From Blastocystis hominis (lineage: Eukaryota; Sar; Bigyra; Opalinata; Blastocystidae): a stretch of 64,000 bases of DNA. The position numbers were made by a program, and so were the translations under genes. A model generated the notes under the pieces. It was not told the origin of the DNA, made no database searches, and saw only the letters and a list, made by a program, of their open reading frames with translations. The stretch lies in contig NW_013171822.1 in the NCBI RefSeq assembly GCF_000151665.1, positions 358,510 through 422,509 on the forward strand. The letters are read 5' to 3'. This document shows positions 56,948-64,000 of the stretch, piece by piece (the first letter of the stretch is position 1; every line of letters begins with the position of its first letter).

Positions 56948-57349
56948 CTAGTTCCTCACAACCAACCAGCTCGCCTTCATCACCAAAAGACTTTCCATGA
57001 CCAATACATGGTGTCTGGATTTTCTCACAATCCTTCCTTCCTTCCCAAGGTTTTCCGAATCATTACATTCCCCAGACGAGGTACACAAAGAGAACCAATT
57101 CCATGTCCTCTCCTGTAGTAGTCGTAGACGCTTTCGGTTCGACGGGTCCAAGACAGTCCTCCTACTGTCAGTCCATCTTGATCTTGTCCTCGTTCCAGTC
57201 TTGTCCTTGTTCAAAGTCTTGTCCGAAGATAAATCCTTGTCCTTGTCTGAGCACTTGGCCGCGATCTTGAAAAACTCGTCGATTCCAGATTGTATATTCT
57301 TCTTTTTACCCGGTACCTGTGGCAAAGAGGTCACCTTAACCGGCGCCAA
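56948..57349 (-). CDS. downstream ORF in retroelement 3' region
   Basis: 133-codon frame (starts MAPVKVTSLPQVPGKKKN) after the RT ORF. Lys/Asp/Arg-rich with a DKDKDLSSDKTLNKDKTGTR stretch; no domain recognised. It could be a third ORF, 3' UTR that happens to be open, or the continuation of the RT frame after a second frameshift. Confidence 0.3.
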   Translation of the reverse strand: MAPVKVTSLPQVPGKKKNIQSGIDEFFKIAAKCSDKDKDLSSDKTLNKDKTGTRTRSRWTDSRRTVLDPSNRKRLRLLQERTWNWFSLCTSSGECNDSENLGKEGRIVRKSRHHVLVMESLLVMKASWLVVRN

Positions 57350-57386
57350 AAAGCTAGTTGGTGGGTGTGATAGCGACTCAACTAAC

Positions 57387-60300
57387 TTACTTTTCCCTCT
57401 TAGGTACGCCCCCAGGCGTCGAAACTCTCCCGCTCTCTACTTGATCTCCCCTTGCAGGTCCAACACTAAGATCCGACTTTGTCCCTCCGCGTCTCGGACT
57501 TGTGTCCTTCTCTAGCGCTCGTGTCAACCTACTAGCTGCCTCTGAGTCGTTCGGACTATCGGGCAGAGGTAGAGCATCCCTCTTCACAGACTTCCTTTTC
57601 ACTCCCTGTATTTCTGCTTTGTGGGTCGACACATCATCCAATCCGAGAACCATCCGGATCAGGGAAAGGCTCCACGTCACACTCCTCACCCAACGTGAGC
57701 CTCTCTCTGATCCTTCGGACCAAAGCCAATCTTTCATATATCTCCGGCATTTGAAGAGGAAGTGCTCTAGGGTCTCCCTCTCGCACTCTCCACAGCAAGG
57801 ACACTTACACCCTTCTGGCCCTTCTAGCTTAGGGTAGCGCGTCTCCACACAACACCAGCTCCCACAGCGCATTTCCAGGATTACCTGACACCCTCTAGCC
57901 AACTCCGGATGCCTGAACCACAAGTCCAGGTAGCGCCGGTTGATGGCTCGTCCTCTTGTCAAGTACGTCCTCAGAAACTGCGCAGTGCTCTCCTGCAGCT
58001 GGCGTATCCAAAGGCGTGGAATCATCCTCCGTACCAGATCTCTGGCCGAAAAAGGATTTCCGTTTCGTGGCTCTCCACCCCACATCTCGAATGCCATCTG
58101 GACATGGCACTTCCGCCTCTCATCTAGCCACCGCGCCGGAACCTCCTTACCGCATGCCAGGTGATCATCGATGATCCCTCTACCTACCGTCTGCAGCACT
58201 TCCTGTGCTATCCTCTCCGTCGTCTTCAGGTAGGTGTTCTTCGTTGACCACCATTCCAGCCTACTCTCTATGAGATCGCCCAACGTGCGACTCAACCACC
58301 TCCCCTTCCACATGCATCGCAATCGCTTTGATACCAGAATAGGATACACCGGAGGCATATCCAACTCCAGTTCCAACGATGGAATGCATGCAGAAAACTT
58401 CCCGGTGGCTTGTAGGATGTAATTGAGACCTTTGTTTAGCACTGATTGTACACTCCTTGCCTCATCCTTGTTTCCGCCCCATACTTCTGCTCCATAGAGC
58501 CCGGATGTCAGCACTACACTCTGAAGTACTTTGACTCTTAACTGTGCCGGAATTCTGTAGTTGCATAGGAATCGCTTTTGGCTACCTAGGAGCATCTCCA
58601 TCCTCCCAATTCTCGCCCACATCATCTCTTTCCTGTCCAGTTTGGGGGTGATCTTCACTCCTAAGTAGGTATATTCCTCAACTACCGCTATCGGTTCTCC
58701 TTGGAGAATCCATTCTCTTCCTACATAGTTTGCGTTCTTCTCGGCAGTACCAAATAGCATCACACCACATTTGGCATGCCCCACAGACATCTCCCATGTA
58801 TTCGCCCACTCCGAGACATGATCCAGCAACTTCTGCAATCTGTCTGCCGTCCTCGCAAATACCACGATGTCATCCGCAAACATCAAACCCTCAACCTTGG
58901 GTTCCCAAGAGAATAGTCTCTTCTTCGGTTTAGGGAGGATATCGTTAATGAAGATCGAGAACAATATCGGAGATAGTGGACAGCCTTGACGTAGACCTCT
59001 CTCTAAGGGTACTTTCGGGGATCGCAATTGACCCACTCGTACGCTTATGTAAGATCGGTCATACAGGGTTCGGATAAAATTGTACGTTTTACCCGATATC
59101 CCGTAAGCTCGTAACTTATACAACAGTGCTTCATGGGGGACCGTATCGTACGCCTTCTTAAAATCGATAAAGCATGCAAATGCCTGCAACTCGTCTTCCG
59201 GCAGCCTTATCCGATTTTTCACCGCTCGCGCTTCGATAGTCCATCGTTGTATAATCTCGATCAAAGCTCCGACCTGCCCTACACACTCCTGTTCTGGACG
59301 GAAACCCGCCTGGGCATCCGACAGGAAGTGCTCCTTCTCAAAGACGGAGCTGATACGACAAGCTATCACTGCCGCCACGATCTTCACGCACACAGGCATC
59401 AAACTGATACCTCTGTAATTGTTCATGTCCGTCAAATCTCCCTTTTTCGGTACCGAAACTACCGTAGAAGTCATCAAGTCCTCTGGTATGTTCCCATGGA
59501 AGATGGCATTCAGTACTCTCAGCAATATGTACGCTAGTCCTCGATCCCCTCGAGGCCACTTATTTCGCGTTATTGCCTTGTATACTTCTCCTGGAATACC
59601 ATCTATACCCGAGGCCTTCCCGTTTGCCATCGTCTTCACTACTTCTCGAACCTCCTTCCAGGATATGTCTTTATTCCAGTACTCTTCGCTCCCGCACATA
59701 CCCTGGTTTTGAGGCTTGTTCACCTCAAACTTCTCCCAGTATCCGAGATCCTTGCTATGGCCATTTCCTTTTGACCCTAGCTTCCTGTAGTGTTCAGCCC
59801 ACAAATCAGCCACTTCGTGCTCGTCGGTACACAGCCTACCACTTGCAGGATCCTTTATCACCATCGCCTTCCTGCTCTTCTCCTCGTTCAGCTGTTTCGT
59901 GAGAAATTGAGACAGTCTGCGGCTATCATTCCGGAGTTGGGATTCTATACCGCTATGAATCGCACGTATCTTCTCTTCTTCCTTGTACTGCTTTATGGCT
60001 CTCTGGCACTTCTTCATCAGGGCTCTCTCTTCCTGCGATAGTTCCTCTCCTCTGTGTCTCTTCTTCAGTAAATTCCGTCTCTTCTCCGCCAATCTCTTTA
60101 TCTTCCTCGGAAACGGCTTCTTTACTCTTTTACCAGGTTTGGGCGCTCGGACCATTCCTTTCTGCTCCAGCGAGTCTTTCAATTCCACTAGGAATCGAGA
60201 CACAGCCTCGCTACTCTCGCCCTCTATCAACCCCTGGTACCGGCTGATGTCAAACTTGGAGTCATCCAAATCATCCTCCAAGCGTCGGAGTACTGCAAAT

Positions 60301-60581
60301 CGGTTCACACTTTTGTACACCGGACCTGAAGTCTTCTGCACAAAGCTCAGAGTTGCAGATAATCCATTATGATCTGAGATTTTCGAATCCACTACCGAGA
60401 CTTGGCTACACTTTGCTTTCCCTCCAGTCGAATGTAAAATATAGTCGATAACGCTTACAATCCTTCCTCTCTTGAAGGTTACTTCTCCTCTCCCCATTGG
60501 AGCTACCTCCACGGGGATCTGCTGGCCTCGAATCCAGTTCTTCACCTCCGAGGGAGTCATGTTGAAGTCTCCCATTACCAC
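57387..60581 (-). CDS. retroelement ORF2 part b: endonuclease C-terminal part and reverse transcriptase
   Basis: 1064 codons. Begins with the EEP endonuclease element MGDFNMTPSEV, later SDHNGL (the catalytic D-H pair). RT domain: KASGIDGIPGEVYK (palm motif 1), VVSVPKKGDLTDMNNYRGIS, FIDFKKAYDTVPHEALLYKL (motif A with Asp), RGLRQGCPLSPILFSIFIND (motif B) and LMFADDIVVFARTADRLQKL (motif C, FADD). C-terminal CCHC-like cluster CKCPCCGECERETLEHFLFK. The RT residues are intact. Its 5' end is cut off from the N-terminal half of the endonuclease by a frameshift. Confidence 0.9.
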   Translation of the reverse strand: MVMGDFNMTPSEVKNWIRGQQIPVEVAPMGRGEVTFKRGRIVSVIDYILHSTGGKAKCSQVSVVDSKISDHNGLSATLSFVQKTSGPVYKSVNRFAVLRRLEDDLDDSKFDISRYQGLIEGESSEAVSRFLVELKDSLEQKGMVRAPKPGKRVKKPFPRKIKRLAEKRRNLLKKRHRGEELSQEERALMKKCQRAIKQYKEEEKIRAIHSGIESQLRNDSRRLSQFLTKQLNEEKSRKAMVIKDPASGRLCTDEHEVADLWAEHYRKLGSKGNGHSKDLGYWEKFEVNKPQNQGMCGSEEYWNKDISWKEVREVVKTMANGKASGIDGIPGEVYKAITRNKWPRGDRGLAYILLRVLNAIFHGNIPEDLMTSTVVSVPKKGDLTDMNNYRGISLMPVCVKIVAAVIACRISSVFEKEHFLSDAQAGFRPEQECVGQVGALIEIIQRWTIEARAVKNRIRLPEDELQAFACFIDFKKAYDTVPHEALLYKLRAYGISGKTYNFIRTLYDRSYISVRVGQLRSPKVPLERGLRQGCPLSPILFSIFINDILPKPKKRLFSWEPKVEGLMFADDIVVFARTADRLQKLLDHVSEWANTWEMSVGHAKCGVMLFGTAEKNANYVGREWILQGEPIAVVEEYTYLGVKITPKLDRKEMMWARIGRMEMLLGSQKRFLCNYRIPAQLRVKVLQSVVLTSGLYGAEVWGGNKDEARSVQSVLNKGLNYILQATGKFSACIPSLELELDMPPVYPILVSKRLRCMWKGRWLSRTLGDLIESRLEWWSTKNTYLKTTERIAQEVLQTVGRGIIDDHLACGKEVPARWLDERRKCHVQMAFEMWGGEPRNGNPFSARDLVRRMIPRLWIRQLQESTAQFLRTYLTRGRAINRRYLDLWFRHPELARGCQVILEMRCGSWCCVETRYPKLEGPEGCKCPCCGECERETLEHFLFKCRRYMKDWLWSEGSERGSRWVRSVTWSLSLIRMVLGLDDVSTHKAEIQGVKRKSVKRDALPLPDSPNDSEAASRLTRALEKDTSPRRGGTKSDLSVGPARGDQVESGRVSTPGGVPKREK

Positions 60582-61713
60582 TAACTAAATTCACATTCTT
60601 CCTATCTCCCGCGTAACCCATTATCTTCTTCTTCAGATCTTCTTTCACCACTTCCTTCTTCCCCCCAGCATTCGCTGTAGGGATGTACACGTTGCAGATC
60701 ACAAGCTTCTTCTCGCCTCGGCCACACCGAATCCAGATCATATTCTCTGTGATCTCGAGCACCTCGGGAAACATGTCTCTCTGAACGATCGTCGCTATTC
60801 CCAGGTTTCCTTTCACCAGCTTCTTCGGCCGGTGTTCGAAAACCACACAGCCCGGAACTTTCCAAACTTCATCACGTTCCGTCCGTTTCGTCTCCTGTAG
60901 CGCCAATACGATCGCACCCACCTCATTCATGTAGTTCAGGATTTCGATCTTCTTCTTCTTCACTGTCCCTACATTATGGGTTGCCACGCCGTACACCAGT
61001 CTCCTGTCAAATTGGTATTTCTTCCCCTTTGGTCGCCGGGGATTCTGGAGAAACACTCTCACTCGGAATCCCATATGGTTCCCAAGCACCGAGAAAGGGG
61101 TCACAAACTTATCGTTCGTGATTCCCTTCCCAGTCACTTTGAAGAAGCGCTCTTGGCCAATTTTGCGGAGAATTGTCACTCGGACATCCTGCACTATCGA
61201 TTCCAGTTCGCACACTTCCACCAACCGGTATATCAACTTATACACCAGTTTCACGTTGCCCTCTAGCAATCCATAGATTCTCAGGTGTTCGCCCTTCCTG
61301 GGTTCACACACTACTTCCTGCGTCGTATCCGAGTCTTTACGGCCTTCCTCATTTCCTTTCTCTTCCTTCTTCGGTTTTCCTCTTCTACCTCGTCTCGACT
61401 TCTTCTTATTCTTCTTCTCTTCTTCCATCTCCGCTACCGTCTCCTTTGCCTTCTTAATGGCTGCCTCTAGATAGCGGTCGTCTTCCAGCGAGGTATTCTC
61501 TACCGATATCTCCTTCTTCTTCGCATCTTGCTCTTCCTTCACAGATATCTGCTTCTCTGATTCTTTCTCAGGCTCTGCCAAAAGTTCCTCTTTGCTCGGA
61601 CCTTCGTTTCTTACCTCCCTCTCCCCTTCCACACATTCCTTCTGGGGAGGAACTACCAAACCATCCGCATCGATGTTTATCCGGTAAGACTCCACAAGTC
61701 CGCGGTCTTCCAT
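60406..61713 (-). CDS. retroelement ORF2 part a: N-terminal region and start of endonuclease
   Basis: A Lys/Glu-rich N-terminal part, a folded-looking middle (FKVTGKGITNDKFVTPFSVL, GNHMGFRVRVFLQNPRRP) and the N-terminal half of an EEP nuclease (VATHNVGTVKKKKIEILNYM; ALQETKRTERDEVW with the catalytic Glu; NLGIATIVQRD; VICNVYIPTANAGGKKE). It breaks at the 4-bp duplication TTAG at 60581-60588 and then reads an out-of-frame tail. The frame is open upstream of the ATG at 61713 to about 61810 and overlaps ORF1. Confidence 0.8.
   Translation of the reverse strand: MEDRGLVESYRINIDADGLVVPPQKECVEGEREVRNEGPSKEELLAEPEKESEKQISVKEEQDAKKKEISVENTSLEDDRYLEAAIKKAKETVAEMEEEKKNKKKSRRGRRGKPKKEEKGNEEGRKDSDTTQEVVCEPRKGEHLRIYGLLEGNVKLVYKLIYRLVEVCELESIVQDVRVTILRKIGQERFFKVTGKGITNDKFVTPFSVLGNHMGFRVRVFLQNPRRPKGKKYQFDRRLVYGVATHNVGTVKKKKIEILNYMNEVGAIVLALQETKRTERDEVWKVPGCVVFEHRPKKLVKGNLGIATIVQRDMFPEVLEITENMIWIRCGRGEKKLVICNVYIPTANAGGKKEVVKEDLKKKIMGYAGDRKNVNLVSGNGRLQHDSLGGEELDSRPADPRGGSSNGERRSNLQERKDCKRYRLYFTFDWRESKV
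60581..60588 (-). pseudogene. 4-bp duplication that breaks retroelement ORF2
   Basis: TTAGTTAG on the minus strand. One TTAG is extra: the two flanking frames are both typical endonuclease sequence and are joined when it is ignored. It makes this copy non-autonomous unless translation frameshifts here. Confidence 0.75.
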
Positions 61714-61783
61714 AGACCAAACCTCAGGACCTTCCGAACCTTCTCGCCATCTCTCAATCTCCTCCTTCTTCTCTACATCACTC

Positions 61784-63571
61784 TCAGGTTCGCTTTCCTC
61801 TGCCTGCGGTAAAGCACTTCCTCTCGGGCACTCGGACCATTATATCCTCGTCCCAACTTTGGCTTCGCCTGTGCCACTTCACTTCAGGTCTGTGTACTTC
61901 GTCTCCTCTGTTGTGCAATACTTTACTCTCTCCCTCTCTACCGAGGGTCTTCATCGTCCTCTCTTCTTGCAAGGGTTTCTCCTCCTCCTCCTCCTCACTC
62001 TCATCTCGATCCACCTGGACATTCACTTTCACAGGTGTGACCACTCTGCAGTGTGAATTGAGGTTAGTATCTCGTCTCGGTGAATGTTCTCGCGTTGAGG
62101 CGTTACTATAGTGAGATCTCTCACTCTCGGGGCTCGAGGGTCTCCAGCCACCCAGAGGGCTGCTCTTCCTTTCCTCCACCTCAAGCCATCCATCAACACT
62201 ATCCGTCACCGAGTTCTCCATCGTGGAGTCACTCCAATATCCATTCTCGTTTTCATCCATCAAGACTTCCAGGTACTCTTCTTTCGACCAATCCATGGGT
62301 GTCGTAGAAGGAGAGGACACTTCACTGCTACTCTCCTCTTCCTCCTTCCTGTCCCAATTCTGCCTTCCTTCCTCTGAGTACCTCCTTGTCTCTTCCTCTT
62401 TAGGATATTCTTCGACCTCCCTTCCTTCGATACTCTCCTCACTCCATATCCTTCCGGGATTCTCTTGCTCCTTTGTTTCCATGGGGTGTTCCTTGGGTCC
62501 CGCTAGACACGTCTTCTCTACCGGGATATGCCCCACTTCCGTTTCTTTTTCCTTGGACATAGGTTTGTCACTCTTCGCATCACAGCTTTCTTCTATCGGG
62601 TCTGACGGTCTCACTGGCACCTCCATTCTCTCAAGCACCTGGGGCGACTCTGTTTTCTGGGGTCCATTGGGCACCTTGGTTCCCTTGGTTCCCTTCGGCT
62701 CCTGTAGCCGTACTCTTTGAACCCTCTCTTCGGTCGTCCCTCGTGCTTCCTCTCGGTTCTTCTCTTCCTTCACGGTGCTATCGTCTCCCTTTCTCTCTGT
62801 CTGTGATTTCTTCTCCGATGCCTTCGCTTCTAGCTCAACCTCCTTCATTCTCGCCTCTTGCTTCTTTCTTCTTTCTTCTTCTTTCTTGGCTTCCAGAATT
62901 GGTTTCAGCTTCTTGTACTCTTCTCTAGCCACTCTTATTCTATATGGTACTGTACCTCGCCTCCTTCTCTCTGTCTTGGCTGGTACCATATCTCCTCCAA
63001 AAGTGGACATTTCCAACGAATTCGAGTACTCCCATCGCATCCTGCAACTCTTTGAACCCTGTCCTCTCTCTTCCCAAAGATAAGAGAAAGCAGAAAAATC
63101 AGTGTTTAATTTCCCAGATGGGAAGGCAAATATACTGTCGGAACGAATTGGGCTCAATTTACTACAAATCCATCCCTCATCCACCAAATCAAGTGGTGTA
63201 TCCAAATTCGCATTCTTATCCGACATTTCAGAATGGACCTTCTTATACGGCGGGACATTCTTCTGTTGGACCGTATTCGTCCTCTCTGATGAATCGCACT
63301 CTCGCTTCCTCTCATTATCACTACACAAAAACTTCAAGTCTTCTTTGTCACCGCTGGATTGCGTATTCATCGTCTTCTTCCCACTCATACTTAAGCTGGC
63401 TTCATTCATATTCGCACACGATTCTTCTTTCACAGCCGCTTTAATACTATACATTCCTGTCGAATTTGAGTTTCCCAATTTCTTCTTTGCATTCTCTTTC
63501 TTATTTCCTCTCCACCACAGAAAGTTGAAAAAATCGAAAAATCGTTTACTACACATAGGGAGAATCAACAT
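61784..63571 (-). CDS. retroelement ORF1-like charged protein
   Basis: 595 codons, very rich in Glu, Lys, Arg and Ser, with coiled-coil-like KKEEERRKKQEARMKEVEL. No RRM, CCHC knuckle or other recognised ORF1 domain. It overlaps the open part of ORF2 in another frame near 61790, suggesting a frameshift or a second decay event. Start codon uncertain. Confidence 0.55.
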   Translation of the reverse strand: MLILPMCSKRFFDFFNFLWWRGNKKENAKKKLGNSNSTGMYSIKAAVKEESCANMNEASLSMSGKKTMNTQSSGDKEDLKFLCSDNERKRECDSSERTNTVQQKNVPPYKKVHSEMSDKNANLDTPLDLVDEGWICSKLSPIRSDSIFAFPSGKLNTDFSAFSYLWEERGQGSKSCRMRWEYSNSLEMSTFGGDMVPAKTERRRRGTVPYRIRVAREEYKKLKPILEAKKEEERRKKQEARMKEVELEAKASEKKSQTERKGDDSTVKEEKNREEARGTTEERVQRVRLQEPKGTKGTKVPNGPQKTESPQVLERMEVPVRPSDPIEESCDAKSDKPMSKEKETEVGHIPVEKTCLAGPKEHPMETKEQENPGRIWSEESIEGREVEEYPKEEETRRYSEEGRQNWDRKEEEESSSEVSSPSTTPMDWSKEEYLEVLMDENENGYWSDSTMENSVTDSVDGWLEVEERKSSPLGGWRPSSPESERSHYSNASTREHSPRRDTNLNSHCRVVTPVKVNVQVDRDESEEEEEEKPLQEERTMKTLGREGESKVLHNRGDEVHRPEVKWHRRSQSWDEDIMVRVPERKCFTAGRGKRT

Positions 63572-63996
63572 TTTGCTCCAAACAACTTACCATCAATATA
63601 CTGCTCTTGCTCTCGCTCTCTTTCCTTCTTCTTGACTTCCTCACAGGGCAGCTCACAATCCTTCTTCTCTTCCAACAAACTCGACTCTTCCTTTGTTGAA
63701 GGCGAAACCTCTTTTGGTTCAATCGGCTTGACCTCTTCTTCTAAACGCATTCTTTTACTCTCCGTGTGTCGCAACACCACTTCTTCCTTTTCACTTCCAA
63801 GTCTCTTCACACGGTTCTCACTATTCTTCTCTTGCGTTTTTATCGGAGTTTTGCCGTGGTTGGGAGATTTCGTAACAGTCCTTCTTGATTTTGATTTTTG
63901 ATTTCTAGAATGCTTCTTCACGATCGTCTTCTTCTTCTTCATTTCTGTATTCATTGGGATTATCTCAGCCTGTTTTCTCTCACTGTCCTCTCTCAA
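63565..63996 (-). CDS. further charged retroelement ORF, truncated by window end
   Basis: Basic and acidic frame (KKKKTIVKKHSRNQKSKSRR) overlapping the ORF1-like frame by 7 bp. The 5' end may extend beyond the window. Probably the N-terminal part of ORF1 in another frame, or a separate exon; not recognised. Confidence 0.35.
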   Translation of the reverse strand: MREDSERKQAEIIPMNTEMKKKKTIVKKHSRNQKSKSRRTVTKSPNHGKTPIKTQEKNSENRVKRLGSEKEEVVLRHTESKRMRLEEEVKPIEPKEVSPSTKEESSLLEEKKDCELPCEEVKKKEREREQEQYIDGKLFGAKC

Positions 63997-64000
63997 CTTC

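Larger units (their letters stand above)
56761..64000 (-). mobile_element. non-LTR retrotransposon (LINE-like), 5' end beyond the window
   Basis: Continuous minus-strand block with charged ORF1-like frames (63996-61784), an endonuclease-reverse transcriptase frame pair (61713-57387) and a 3' end with a (TTTG)n tail at 56761-56779. The EEP-type endonuclease followed by RT and a C-terminal CCHC-like zinc motif is a LINE layout. The 5' end lies beyond base 64000. The endonuclease-RT reading frame is broken at 60581-60588. No target-site duplication can be recognised from one end. Confidence 0.85.

Overview
The window is nuclear DNA of a eukaryote, and the evidence points strongly to Blastocystis (Stramenopiles, Opalinata). 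Most genes are broken by GT-AG introns of only about 28-37 bp (rarely up to 48 bp). Removing them gives exact, in-frame proteins of the expected family length (for example a 115-residue MIF, a 128-residue ubiquitin-like/eL40 fusion and a 1241-residue coatomer alpha). Many genes are followed by TGTTTGTT, the 3'-end element known from Blastocystis. At least three genes have no in-frame stop before that element and only gain one if cleavage falls 4 nt upstream of it, so that poly(A) completes TA(A), TG(A) or T(AA). The subtype cannot be told from the sequence alone.

Layout. 1-11.4 kb: mRNA-export adaptor-like protein, SGT1, a fucosyltransferase-like GT, a small type I membrane protein, a PA-TM-RING ubiquitin ligase, a HAD phosphatase, retromer VPS29 and a P4-ATPase. 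11.9-29.6 kb: PUF protein, MIF, a RAD51 paralogue head-to-head with FAN1, a rhodanese-pseudophosphatase, complex II subunit SDHC, ribosomal uS10 and eS19, an unusual ubiquitin-like/eL40 fusion, glycerol kinase, a TBC RabGAP and a nucleoplasmin-like FKBP. 29.6-42.2 kb: two near-identical 1.85-kb inverted arms, each with a complete CDF metal transporter, bracketing a DENND4-like RabGEF, RNA polymerase I RPA12, coatomer alpha and an FSH1-type hydrolase. 42.2-50.8 kb: DDX31/Dbp7 helicase, urocanase, a coiled-coil protein and an EST1/SMG5-7 protein. 50.8-52.4 kb is a gene-poor stretch with an assembly gap. 52.4-56.6 kb: a large secreted protein with a papain-like domain lacking its cysteine, Thr-Pro linkers and a duplicated 993-bp module. 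56.8 kb to the end: a non-LTR retrotransposon (endonuclease plus reverse transcriptase) that has suffered a frameshift.

The genes are mostly housekeeping. Membrane traffic is prominent (VPS29, COPA, TBC, DENN, P4-ATPase, PA-TM-RING), with DNA repair (RAD51-like, FAN1), ribosome production (DDX31, RPA12, uS10, eS19, eL40) and RNA control (PUF, EST1/SMG, export adaptor). Coordinates of multi-exon genes run from start codon to stop and include introns. Where a stop is made by poly(A), the end given is the last encoded base.
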